Assembly: GCF_900091955.1 (NCBI RefSeq)
Contig: NZ_FMDF01000101.1
Span: 1-64,000 of the forward strand
DNA length: 64,000 nt
Source: Streptomyces sp. Ncost-T10-10d
Lineage (GTDB): Bacteria > Actinomycetota > Actinomycetes > Streptomycetales > Streptomycetaceae
Direction: 5' to 3'
Positions within the stretch are counted from its first letter, which is position 1, and each line of letters begins with the position of its first letter. The notes beneath the pieces were generated by a model. The model had not been told where the DNA came from. It did no database searches and saw only the letters and a program-made list of their open reading frames with translations. Shown here in pieces: positions 54,083 to 62,671 of this stretch. A program made the position numbers and the translations under genes.

Positions 54083-54661
54083 TCATCCCGGTGGAGCAGC
54101 CGCCGGGCGTTCGTAGCGCAGGAGCACGACCCCGTTGCCGAAGGTGCGGGTCTCGGCCAGTTGCAGATGTGTCCGGGCATCCGAGGCCGGGAACAGGGGC
54201 TTGCCTCGTCCGATCAGGACCGGATGGACGTAGATGCGGTACTCGTCGATCAGGTCGAGCCGCATGAAGGACGCGGCGAGATCGGCACCGCCGAGCGACA
54301 GATCTCCGCCGGGCCGGGCCTTGAGAGCCGTGATCTCGTCGACGTCGACCTCCCGCATGATGGTGGTGTTCCAGTCGGCCCGCTCCAGGGTCCGGGAGAA
54401 CACGATCTTGGGCATGTCCCGCCAGATGGCGGCAAACTCCGCCATGGGTCCGGCACTTGAGGGATCGGAATCGGCGGTCGGCCAGAAATCAGCCATGAGT
54501 TGATAGGTCACACGGCCGTCCAGGAAGCCGCCCATGGTCCTGAGCTGCTCGTTGAAGTGAGTGTGCAGTTCGTCGTCGACCAGGTGCCAGTCGATCTCAC
54601 GGTCCGGTCCCTCGACGAAGCCGTCGAGGGACACCGACATCATCAGGATGATCTTTCTCAT
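54083..54661 (-). CDS. Dihydrofolate-reductase-family (RibD_C-like) protein
   Basis: A 192-residue YwjB/RibD C-terminal-like reductase: MRKIILMMSVSLDGFVEGPDREIDWHLVDDELHTHFNEQLRTMGGFLDGRVTYQLMADFWPT is the N-terminal strand-helix, and a later DLSLGGADLAASFMRLDLIDEYRIYVHPVLIGRGKPLFP binds NADPH. Physiological substrate unknown; it is not a drug-type DHFR. It overlaps the methyltransferase fragment by 4 bp (ATGA). Confidence 0.9.
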   Translation of the reverse strand: MRKIILMMSVSLDGFVEGPDREIDWHLVDDELHTHFNEQLRTMGGFLDGRVTYQLMADFWPTADSDPSSAGPMAEFAAIWRDMPKIVFSRTLERADWNTTIMREVDVDEITALKARPGGDLSLGGADLAASFMRLDLIDEYRIYVHPVLIGRGKPLFPASDARTHLQLAETRTFGNGVVLLRYERPAAAPPG

Positions 54662-55210
54662 CGCAGTCCTCTCTCGCAGGAGCCGTCGCGCCAGACAAGT
54701 GTGTAGCGCCAGAACAGTCGACGCCTGAGCCGCACGCCCGGCAACACCTGACGTGCCTCGCGGACGATGTCGGAGAAGGACATCTCCGCCGCCCGGGTTC
54801 TCGCGGTCATCGAGTCGGGGCGGGGCGCCCTGCGCCCCTTGTTCTTGATCCAGCCCATGGCGGCATTCAGTGGAATCGAGGTGCAGCTCAGCAGGTGATC
54901 ACCGAGGGTCGTCTCCCTGGAGAGGCCGACCACCACCAGTGTTCCGCCTGGTGCCAGATGCTCACGGAAATGGGTGAGAGCATCGGTGAACGTCAGATGG
55001 TGGACGGTGGCGACGCAGGTGATGATGTCGTACGGGCCGGGCGGTATCCCAGCGGGCGCGTCCGCGACGGTGAAGGTCACCGGAGCGGCCTGGGCGGTCA
55101 GTTCACGGGCCCGGGACACGATATCGGGGTCGGAGTCGATTCCGTGCACCGCCTTGGCCCGTGTCGCCAGGAGCCGGGCCAGTTCTCCGATCTTGTTTCG
55201 ACATAGGTGC
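54658..55210 (-). pseudogene. Methyltransferase lacking its SAM-binding N-terminus
   Basis: What remains begins at about GELARLLATRAKAVHGIDSDPDIVSRARELT, i.e. just after the missing motif I (VLDxGCGxG). The rest is a normal class I methyltransferase: VADAPAGIPPGPYDIITCVATVHHLTFTDALTHFREHLAPGGTLVVVGLS and a C-terminal specificity region ending FWRYTLVWR. An open frame continues to 55296 but the extra residues (MSGMLARETPLGLPHIC...) are unrelated. The loss coincides with the recombinase element that begins about 55200, so the gene was cut by insertion or rearrangement. Confidence 0.75.
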
Positions 55211-55294
55211 AGTGTCACTTTGATGACCGAGCCTCCCACTGGCCAGCAGATGTGAGGGAGCCCAAGGGGTGTCTCTCTGGCTAGCATCCCCGAC

Positions 55295-56770
55295 ATGGAA
55301 CAGACGTTCTACTCATCAGAGGACTGGGAAGGTTGGGGCTTGGAGTTCAAGCCGGTCATTCCTGAGGGGATGGTGCTCGTCTTCGACGACGACCTTCGGT
55401 TTGAAGACGAGCACGGCTTGCGTACCTCAGCGATCGTGAACCGGTGGGCCTGTGAGCTTCCGACCAACGGCTGCCCTGCGGCGAACTCCTGGACATCGTA
55501 TGTCGGCGCCGTACGCCAGTGGTCGGAGTTCGGAGAAGAACACGGGGTCGGCCTCTTCGACAGTCGAGAACGGCTCAAGGCGCTGCTGAGCGCCTACGCG
55601 GTGTACCGCTCGCAAGGCCCCATCAGCGGCAGGCAGAGGTTCCGGGTCACCACCTGGAACCAGCACATGACCATGCTCAGCATCTTCTACGCCTGGGCGA
55701 TCGAGAACGGCTACACCACGTCCCTGCCCTTCACCTACCGGCAGGCCACGGCTGTCTTCTCCGGGCAGTGGCGGGAGGTCCGCCGGAACTCCGCCCGGCG
55801 CCGCCAGCCGAAGCCCCACGTGACCATCAAGTACTTGGAGGACGATTTCGCCGACCTGTTCCACAAGGGCCTGGCCCGGCTACAGCCCGACGGATCGATG
55901 GAGCGCGGCTACCGCGGCCGGGAAATGGCCCGCAATGCGGCGGTTGGCCGGTTCGTCTTCTCCTCCGGGCCCCGCAAGCAGGAGTTCTCCTACCTTCTGG
56001 CCTGCGAGGTCCCAAAGTTGCCCAGCCGCCGCAGCGAAGTGCCAGTTCTCGTCCCACTGCCGGAGGGCATTACCAAGGGCAGCAAGTTCCGAAACGCATG
56101 GATCAACTACGACGCGCTGGCCGAGCTGCACAACTACCTGGAGTTCGAGCGGGCCGCAGCAGTTCAGGGATCAACCTGGATGCCGCCGCAGCGCTGGGGC
56201 GAACCGCTCATCGTGACCGAGGCGACAGCCCTGGGTGGCCGGGTCAACGGCGCCTGGACGACCTGGGAAACGCTGGGCCCGCCCGAACGCCGTCGGCTCG
56301 TCGCGCCCGGCGGCGGATCGATGCTGCTCTCCGTGTGCGGCCCGGGGCGCCCGTTCACCGACTGGAACACCGTGTTCGAACGCGCATCGGACCGGATCCG
56401 TGAACGCTACGAACCGCGATTCCCCCATGTCACACCCCACCGCGGGCGCCACACCTTCGCCATGCAGACCATGGCCAAGCTGGTACGCGGCTACTACGAG
56501 CGGGCCGCCCGCCTGGTCAAGGACGGCGATGACGACGCCGGACTGGCGTTGTACCTCAAGACCACCGAGCCGCTGCTGGTCCTGCGCGACCTTCTTGGCC
56601 ACTCCAGTGTCCTGACCACGGAAGTTTATCTCAATCGCCTGGATACGACCCGAATCTTCGCCGAACTGCACCGGCGGATCGGCGAGGCCAGCGGGCTCTT
56701 GCCAGCGTCGGCCGTCCGCGAGGCCGAAGCGGAGTTCCAGGACGAAGACGACGACAGCGAGGACATCTGA
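55295..56770 (+). CDS. Tyrosine recombinase 1 of Tn554/RIT-like element
   Basis: A 491-residue tyrosine recombinase. An N-terminal core-binding region (about 75-160) precedes the catalytic domain with FSSGPRKQEFSYLL (first Arg), HVTPHRGRHTFAMQTMAKL (HxxR box) and LLGHSSVLTTEVYLNRLD (catalytic Tyr). In Tn554 TnpA is the comparable first recombinase. Its stop shares one base with the next ATG (TGATG), and three further genes follow without gaps. ATG 55295 is the only good start. Confidence 0.85.
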   Translation: MEQTFYSSEDWEGWGLEFKPVIPEGMVLVFDDDLRFEDEHGLRTSAIVNRWACELPTNGCPAANSWTSYVGAVRQWSEFGEEHGVGLFDSRERLKALLSAYAVYRSQGPISGRQRFRVTTWNQHMTMLSIFYAWAIENGYTTSLPFTYRQATAVFSGQWREVRRNSARRRQPKPHVTIKYLEDDFADLFHKGLARLQPDGSMERGYRGREMARNAAVGRFVFSSGPRKQEFSYLLACEVPKLPSRRSEVPVLVPLPEGITKGSKFRNAWINYDALAELHNYLEFERAAAVQGSTWMPPQRWGEPLIVTEATALGGRVNGAWTTWETLGPPERRRLVAPGGGSMLLSVCGPGRPFTDWNTVFERASDRIRERYEPRFPHVTPHRGRHTFAMQTMAKLVRGYYERAARLVKDGDDDAGLALYLKTTEPLLVLRDLLGHSSVLTTEVYLNRLDTTRIFAELHRRIGEASGLLPASAVREAEAEFQDEDDDSEDI

Positions 56771-58539
56771 TGCCTGCCACCGTACTCGAGGACCCACTAG
56801 GCATCGCCGCCGTCTTCAGCGACGGGACGAGCGTGTCGATGATGATGAACGTCACGGCGGGCGGCAAGATCTACGCCACGCGGAACCCTGCCCTCGCTCG
56901 GGACATGCTGATGGGGCTTGCCGATCTCGTGCACCCGCACGGCGACATCGACGCGAAGCGCACACTCAACGACTACACCGCGGCGATCCGCGCGCTGACC
57001 AACGATCTGGCGGACCAGGGCTTTTCCGGCGGCGCCGCCGAGTTGACGCGTGCTCACCTGGCCCAACACTGGCTGCGAGGTGACCACCGTGCCGCGCTGG
57101 AGTCGCTCAGCCGACGGATGCTCGCCCGCGCCGACGATCTCCACGGACTGCTGAAAGCGGATGTTCGGGAAATGGTGGACGGCCGCCATTTCCAGATCCA
57201 GCGCCAGTCCGAGAACACGCTCGCTCCGTACACCGAGGGCGAGTGGGCGCGGCTCGCCAAGGTATGCGAGACGGTCGTCAAGGATTCGTATTCCGCCTTC
57301 CGCAGAGCAAGGAGGGCGGCTGAAGACGGACAGGATCCGCTCAAGGGCGGATGGAGCGAGGCCAACGTGTACTGGGCCTATGCTCAGTTCGGACCGGTGG
57401 AGGCGACGCCGTACGCCGACTGGTCGCCGGGCCACTTCTCCGGCCTGCCGGAGAAGCAGTTCCGGTACCGCAAGGTCGCCGTCTCGGCGCTGCTGTTCCC
57501 CGACGCCTCCACCGTGCTGGCCTACCGACTGTTGTTGGGCATCTACACCGGCATCGTGCCCGACGGCTTGGACGACCTCGGACTGGGTGATGTGGACTGG
57601 GCCGGCGAGTCGACCGTCCTGCTCTCCTACATCAAGGGCCGCACGGCCGAGGAGAGCCGGACTCTGACGAAGCGGGCCAGCCTGCTGCTGGAGCAGTGGC
57701 TGGACCACTCCTCTCTGACCCGGAAGTTCGCTCCGGCGGGCATGCGTGACGCCTTGTGGGTGCGCTACGTACCCCGTGGCGTGCACCACTGGGTAACCAC
57801 GGCGACCAGCAACGAGACGAGCCTGAAATGGATCCTTTCTCAAGGGCTCCTGGCCGACGGCGGCGGACCGCTGCGACTGCATCTGCACCGGATCCGGACG
57901 ACCTATGACTCGATGCGGGACCGCCGCTCATGGGCGGGCAGCCGACGCGCGACGCTGGATCCCAACCGCAGCCCGCAGGTCGAAGCCGACCACTACCTCG
58001 GCGCCGGCACACCCGAACAGCAGGCCCTGGTCGAGGAGATCATTGTCGAGGCGCAGAACGACATGCTGCGCAAGGCCGAGCCGCCGATGGTGCTTGCCAC
58101 CGAGGACACTGCAACCCTGGTGCGGGACTACCCCGAGCAGGTCGCCGCTCTCGGACTGGATGACACGGCGCTCGCCGAGCTCGTCCACGGGGAACGGGAT
58201 GTCTTCAGCGCCGCCTGCGGCGACCACCTGTCGGGACTGCACGGGCCCAAGGGCAAGCCGTGTCCGGCCCGTCCTTGGGTCTGCCTGCTCTGCCCGCTGG
58301 CACTGTTCACTCCGCGGCACCTGCCGAACCTGATGCGCCTGCGCGCGTTCTTCGCCCGCCAGTGGGACCAGAGGACTGCCGAGGAGTTCATGCGGAATTT
58401 CGGCCCGTACGACCAGCGGGTAGCCGAGATTCTCGCCCCCGACGTCCACTTCCCCTCCGCAACGCTGCTGGAGGCCGCAGCTCAAGTAGCTGATATCGAC
58501 GACGAGTTGCCCCTGCGGCCGGAAGAGACGACGCGATGA
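56770..58539 (+). CDS. Second, divergent recombinase of the element
   Basis: A 589-residue protein in a chain of recombinases. It has a degenerate tyrosine-recombinase-like region: RLLLGIYTGIVPDGLDDLGLGDVDW, then RLHLHRIRTTYDSMRDRR (H-x-x-R) and VEADHYLGAGTPEQ, followed by an extra C-terminal Cys-containing tail (ACGDHLSGLHGPKGKPCPARPWVCLLCP). It resembles the middle proteins of three-recombinase (RIT) elements, which are needed for movement although not fully characterised. It is coupled to its neighbours by overlapping start and stop codons on both sides. Confidence 0.7.
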   Translation: MPATVLEDPLGIAAVFSDGTSVSMMMNVTAGGKIYATRNPALARDMLMGLADLVHPHGDIDAKRTLNDYTAAIRALTNDLADQGFSGGAAELTRAHLAQHWLRGDHRAALESLSRRMLARADDLHGLLKADVREMVDGRHFQIQRQSENTLAPYTEGEWARLAKVCETVVKDSYSAFRRARRAAEDGQDPLKGGWSEANVYWAYAQFGPVEATPYADWSPGHFSGLPEKQFRYRKVAVSALLFPDASTVLAYRLLLGIYTGIVPDGLDDLGLGDVDWAGESTVLLSYIKGRTAEESRTLTKRASLLLEQWLDHSSLTRKFAPAGMRDALWVRYVPRGVHHWVTTATSNETSLKWILSQGLLADGGGPLRLHLHRIRTTYDSMRDRRSWAGSRRATLDPNRSPQVEADHYLGAGTPEQQALVEEIIVEAQNDMLRKAEPPMVLATEDTATLVRDYPEQVAALGLDDTALAELVHGERDVFSAACGDHLSGLHGPKGKPCPARPWVCLLCPLALFTPRHLPNLMRLRAFFARQWDQRTAEEFMRNFGPYDQRVAEILAPDVHFPSATLLEAAAQVADIDDELPLRPEETTR

Positions 58540-60716
58540 TGAGCAGCATCACAACCACTGTCCTGGCCCAGGGGCGCCATCACGCCAGTCCGCTGGCGGA
58601 CGTCGACATCTGCCAGGCCGTGGGCCTGGCGGTTCGTCCGGGCGGGATCCGGCCGCTGGTCGGCCAGTTGATCTGGGACTTCGCCGATCTGGAGGACTTG
58701 CCCGCCCACCTGCAGCCAGCCCAGGCCCGACTGGATTTCACCAGTATCCAAAGCCCGAAGTGGCGGACCCTTGCCCAGGAGTACATGTTCGCGCGCATGG
58801 CCCCCGGGCACGAGGCGGTGCGGCACCTGCCCAGCGCGTTCCGCATCCCGCTCCACTTCGATACATGCAGGAACCGCCTTGCCGAGCTCATGCGGTGGTT
58901 CCACTGGCTCACCGAGCGCGGCGTCACTTCCCTGGAGGACGTGACACAGCAGCACTGCCAGGGTTTCTACGAGTCCCGTCGGCATACCCGGGGCAGGCAC
59001 CGAGGGCCGTTGCGCCCGTCCGGGCAGAGCACACGCATGGCCGCGGCCCAGGTCGTGCAGGAACCTGCCTTCTACAGCAACCTGTTCACCACGGACCGCT
59101 TCGCCGAAGGGTTCGTCCCGTGGGCCGGCCGAAGCCCCTACGAGGTCGCGGGCTGCAAGCGGGCCGGAGAGAACATCGCCCAGCCGCTGCGTGACGAAGC
59201 ACTGCGGCCCTGGCTGGCCGCCGCCCTGTACATCGTGCAGACGCTTGGTCCCCACATGCTCGAACTGATCCGCACCGTGCGGCAGTACGACGACGGGGCG
59301 CCCTGGAAGGGCGAAGGCACCCAACTGGAGCGCCTGGAAGCGGCCATACGCACCCACCTCGACCAGGGCGTCCCCCTGGAGCCGGTCGGCGCCAAGGAGT
59401 ACGCCGCGCGGACCGACGAGGGCTGGTCCGCCGAGGACCCCCTGCTCGCGGTGAACGTGCTCTCCATCGCACGGGAGGCGGGGATAACGTCCTTCGCCTA
59501 CCAGTACCTGCCCCCGCTGCGTCCCCTGCTGGAACAGACCCTGGCAGCGGTGGGACTGCGGCCGAGATGGGCGTGGAACGCCGCCCAGGTGGACCGCGCC
59601 GACGGCACCGGAACAGTCCCGTGGACTGAGGGCTTCGCCACGGCCGAAGAAGCGGGCCACATGGTGGAGCGGGTCCGCACCGCCTGCCAGGTCGTCGTCG
59701 CCCTGCTCACCGGCATACGCAACAGCGAGCTGGCGGCGATGCCGCTCGACGCGTGCGTCCCCCCGCAGGACCTCGGTGCCAGACGCATGCGCTACCGCCT
59801 GCGGACCAAGCTGATCAAGGGCCAGGAGAAACTGGGCGGGGTGTGGGAGGAATGGGTCACCGTGGCCCCCGCCTACGACGCGGTCGCCCTCGCCGCCAAA
59901 CTGGCGGACCCCCGCCGGCCCACCAACCATGTCTTCGGCCGCACCACGATGGCCAACCGCTGCGCCAAACTGCGCCGGTGGGTCAACGGCCCCGAGGGAC
60001 AGCGCCTGGGCCTGGAGCAGATCCCAGAGGACAAGATCAATATGCGCATCACCCGCCGCACCCTGGCCGTGGCACTCGCGCACCGCCCCGGCGGCCTGCT
60101 GGCCGCCAAGATCCACCTCAAGCACGTCTCAATAGTCACGACCGAGGGCTACGCCGCCAGCCCTGGCGGCTCCCAGGCCAAGTTCATGGCGGAAGTCAGC
60201 GCAGAGGAGCAGACCCGCAACAAGAACCTTACCCTGGCGGCGTTTCGCGACTACCAGAACGGGATCCGTCCTGCCGGGCCTGGCGCCCGCGATCTGATTG
60301 ACCACTTCAAATCCGTCGATGAGGAGATCCTCGCGATGCAAGCATCGTCACCCGGTACCCGTCCCGGAGACGAGGAGGTGATCCAACTCCTGGCCCGCCG
60401 GGCGAAGACCCTGCCCCTGGGAATCGCGAACTACTGCTGGTTCGCCGACCCCTCCAGAGCGCTGTGCCTGCTCCTGGCCGGCACACCGAAAGCGGACAAG
60501 CCGCTGGTCGGCATGTGCGACTCGGCCCGCTGCCCACAGGCCACCCACCACAACCGACACCGGCCGGTATGGGCCTCCAGCGCGGAGAACAAGAAGGTGT
60601 TCATCGGCAAAATCGGACGTGTACAGAAGGACGAAAAGGCCCGCCTGCAGAAGGAACTCGACCGCGACCTACGGGTGTTGGCCGAGATCGACGCCGCGAC
60701 CGGAACGGCAGCGTGA
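58536..60716 (+). CDS. Tyrosine recombinase 3 of Tn554/RIT-like element
   Basis: A 726-residue tyrosine recombinase. The catalytic core is seen in VVVALLTGIRNSELAAMPLDACV (Arg I), INMRITRRTLAVALAHRPGGLLAAKIHLKHVSIVTTEGYAASPGG (Arg II and Tyr in TEGY), preceded by a long N-terminal region. The C-terminal segment GIANYCWFADPSRALCLLLAGTPKADKPLVGMCDSARCPQATHH carries clustered Cys/His that could bind zinc. The size and order match Tn554 TnpB. It overlaps gene 2 by 4 bp and is followed by the small coiled-coil gene. Confidence 0.82.
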   Translation: MMSSITTTVLAQGRHHASPLADVDICQAVGLAVRPGGIRPLVGQLIWDFADLEDLPAHLQPAQARLDFTSIQSPKWRTLAQEYMFARMAPGHEAVRHLPSAFRIPLHFDTCRNRLAELMRWFHWLTERGVTSLEDVTQQHCQGFYESRRHTRGRHRGPLRPSGQSTRMAAAQVVQEPAFYSNLFTTDRFAEGFVPWAGRSPYEVAGCKRAGENIAQPLRDEALRPWLAAALYIVQTLGPHMLELIRTVRQYDDGAPWKGEGTQLERLEAAIRTHLDQGVPLEPVGAKEYAARTDEGWSAEDPLLAVNVLSIAREAGITSFAYQYLPPLRPLLEQTLAAVGLRPRWAWNAAQVDRADGTGTVPWTEGFATAEEAGHMVERVRTACQVVVALLTGIRNSELAAMPLDACVPPQDLGARRMRYRLRTKLIKGQEKLGGVWEEWVTVAPAYDAVALAAKLADPRRPTNHVFGRTTMANRCAKLRRWVNGPEGQRLGLEQIPEDKINMRITRRTLAVALAHRPGGLLAAKIHLKHVSIVTTEGYAASPGGSQAKFMAEVSAEEQTRNKNLTLAAFRDYQNGIRPAGPGARDLIDHFKSVDEEILAMQASSPGTRPGDEEVIQLLARRAKTLPLGIANYCWFADPSRALCLLLAGTPKADKPLVGMCDSARCPQATHHNRHRPVWASSAENKKVFIGKIGRVQKDEKARLQKELDRDLRVLAEIDAATGTAA

Positions 60717-60717
60717 C

Positions 60718-61215
60718 ATGGGACGCATCAGCGAGGACACCCGAACCCGCAACGAGGAAGCGATCCGGGCGGCGATGGATCGTCTGCTGCGCGGCGACCT
60801 GCCGGCCAGTGGTAAGTGCGATCTGCGGACGCTGGCGAGCGAGGCCGGCGTACCGCGCACCGCCTTCTACAGCAAGAAGAACCGCGATGGCACCGCCCGG
60901 CCAGGTCCCTACCAACATCTGGCCCAAGAGTTCGAAAGGCGCCTAGCCGCCCTGCGGGACGCCGGGACGGTCCTCGATCCCCGGGCCGCGCAGGTCGAGC
61001 GGCTCAAGGAGGCCAACGCCACCCTCAAGGCCCGGCTGGATCAACGCGACGCCGAACTCGAGTCCCTCAAGGACTTCAAACAACGCGCCCTGTCCCAAAT
61101 TGCCGCTCAGCATCTGGAAATCGAGCGCCTGCGGGAACAGGCCGCGGCCATCGGCAACGTCCGCAGGGTACCGGCCGCCCCACGGGGCACGGCGCCGTAC
61201 GGGTCGTGCAGCTGA
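60718..61215 (+). CDS. TnpC-like coiled-coil accessory protein (DUF6262-type)
   Basis: A 165-residue protein with an HTH-like N-terminus (NEEAIRAAMDRLLRGDLPASGKCDLRTLASEAGVPRTAFYSKKN) and a coiled-coil C-terminus (AAQVERLKEANATLKARLDQRDAELESLKDFKQRALSQIAAQHLEIERLREQAAAIGNV). TnpC of Tn554 and DUF6262 proteins next to recombinase pairs have the same layout and are thought to orient or regulate transposition. ATG 60718 lies 1 bp after the preceding stop. Confidence 0.82.
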   Translation: MGRISEDTRTRNEEAIRAAMDRLLRGDLPASGKCDLRTLASEAGVPRTAFYSKKNRDGTARPGPYQHLAQEFERRLAALRDAGTVLDPRAAQVERLKEANATLKARLDQRDAELESLKDFKQRALSQIAAQHLEIERLREQAAAIGNVRRVPAAPRGTAPYGSCS

Positions 61216-61379
61216 AGCTGTGGACGTGTGGCAGGCTGTCTACCGTCGGCCAGGCCAGGTCAGGAAGGGTGCGTTGACCACGGTCGTGGTGGTGTTGATC
61301 TATTTTTCTGGCCTGTTCCATGGCTTCGAGCTGGGCGGCCAGCGCGGGCCTGCCCCGGGCGGCCGGTGACGGTGGTGCA

Positions 61380-62010
61380 AGCGGTGTCGGTGAGTACGGT
61401 GATGCCTTCGGCGGCGAAGCCTTCGGTGACGGCGGCGGAAATCTCGGGGTTCTCGGCGGGCAGCAGCCGCCCGGCGCGCTGGATGAGGGTTACCCGGGAG
61501 CCAAAGCGGGCGAGCATCTGATCGAACTCGGAGCCTATGTAGCCGCCGCCCACCACGATGAGGTGCCCGAGCAGCTCGGTGAGGTCCAGTTGGGTGCGCG
61601 AAGTGTCGTGCGGGGTGGTGTCGAGGCCGTCTATGACCGGGAGGGCGGTGCGCATCCCTGTCACCAGGAAAATCTTGTCGGCCTCCAGTACCGTGCCGCC
61701 CACGGTGAGCCGCCGCGGCGCGGTTAAGCGGTTTTCGGTATGGAAGAAGTCCAAGTCCTGGACCCGGTCGACCGCCTTGTCCCGAGCCGGAGACGATGCC
61801 CTCGATGATGGCGTTCTTGTGGGCGACGACGGCGGCCAGGTCCAGGTGGGGACGCTGGCGGTCACGCCGAACTCGGTGGCACGGCGACCAGGTGGGTCAC
61901 TGCGGCGGAGGCGATCATCGTCTTGGGGGTGATGCAGCCGCGGTTGAGCCGGTGCCGCCGAGTTTCTCCGTCTCCTTGTGATGGGCTGGGTCCATGACCT
62001 GCGGTGCGCG
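61380..62010 (-). pseudogene. Mercuric-reductase-like flavoprotein, several frameshifts
   Basis: Pieces of a pyridine-nucleotide-disulfide oxidoreductase lie in different frames. The right end has LNRGCITPKTMIASAAVTHLVA, the redox-active Cys loop with only the second Cys recognisable. The middle has TEFGVTA, then a frame with DLAAVVAHKNAIIEGIVSG, and PRRLTVGGTVLEADKIFLVTGMRTALPVIDGLD. The left end has LIVVGGGYIGSEFDQMLARFGSRVTLIQ, the second Rossmann motif. The C-terminal interface domain is missing after TVTGRPGQ. At least two frameshifts and the truncation make it inactive. Confidence 0.75.
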
Positions 62011-62090
62011 GACCTCCGATTGAAAACTACTGTCTGCGCGGCCTGCTGTGTGACCGGTTGAACTGCGGTCTTACCGCCTGACAGCGGTCG

Positions 62091-62531
62091 TCAGGAAGGG
62101 CTGTCAGCCTGTCCGCCTGCTGCGAGGAGGAGTGCGACTGTTTCGGCGTGGTGGCCGTCCTTAGCCCACTCAAGGGGAGAGCGGCCCTTGCCGCCGTCCT
62201 CTCGGAGATCAGGGGTGGCACCGTGAGCGAGAAGCTGACGTACCACGTCGGTGTGGCCCCAAGCGGCGGCCGCACACAGGGGGGTGCCTTCCGTTTCGTC
62301 ACCGCTTTCAACGTCAGGGGAGGCTCCCGCGTCCAGCAGGTACTTGACGATCTCTGTGGCTCCTCTGACCGCAGCCGCGTACAGCGGTGTGGTGCCATCG
62401 GAATTTTCGACATTGGGGTCGGCGCCTGCTCGAACCAGCGCTTGCACAACGCCGACCCCCTCGAACTCTGCTGCCTCGACCAGCCTTCTCGACAGTTTCT
62501 TCTGCCTCCGTCTGTTCACGGCGGCAAGCAT
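62091..62531 (-). CDS. Ankyrin-repeat protein, candidate immunity protein
   Basis: A 146-residue soluble protein of about three to four ankyrin repeats: VVQALVRAGADPNVENSDGTTPLYAAAVRG, EIVKYLLDAGASPDVESGDETEGTPLCAAAAWG and DVVRQLLAHGATPDLREDGGKGRSPLEWAKDG. No signal peptide is present, which fits an intracellular inhibitor. It is the first gene downstream of the RHS toxin C-terminus on the same strand, 140 bp away. In polymorphic toxin loci ankyrin proteins are one known class of immunity protein. ATG 62531 has no strong ribosome site. Confidence 0.8.
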   Translation of the reverse strand: MLAAVNRRRQKKLSRRLVEAAEFEGVGVVQALVRAGADPNVENSDGTTPLYAAAVRGATEIVKYLLDAGASPDVESGDETEGTPLCAAAAWGHTDVVRQLLAHGATPDLREDGGKGRSPLEWAKDGHHAETVALLLAAGGQADSPS

Positions 62532-62594
62532 AGTTGGTGTCTGATGCCAGTAGACCGGTTGTTCGCGTGGTAGTTGGCCATGGAGGCGGTGCCA

Positions 62595-62642
62595 GTAAAG
62601 GGAAGGGAAGCCACCACATGAGCAGTCATCCCTCCCCTTTAC
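62595..62642 (-). terminator. Hairpin between RHS gene and ankyrin gene
   Basis: Arms GTAAAGGGAAGGGA (62595-62608) and TCCCTCCCCTTTAC (62629-62642) pair over 14 bp with one mismatch. It could end or reduce RHS transcription ahead of the ankyrin gene. Confidence 0.6.
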
Positions 62643-62671
62643 GGGAACTTCACATCATGCTTCGTGTCGGG

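Noticed and set aside
55195-61300. Terminal inverted repeats of the recombinase element
   Set aside because: Comparing the sequence before 55295 with that after 61215 shows only short matches such as GTGCAG, no convincing repeat.
61216-61380. A short minus-strand segment reading RPALAAQLEAMEQARKIDQ as a regulator tail
   Set aside because: The coiled-coil look is suggestive of a MerR-type end, but it is too short and has no start or neighbours to support it.
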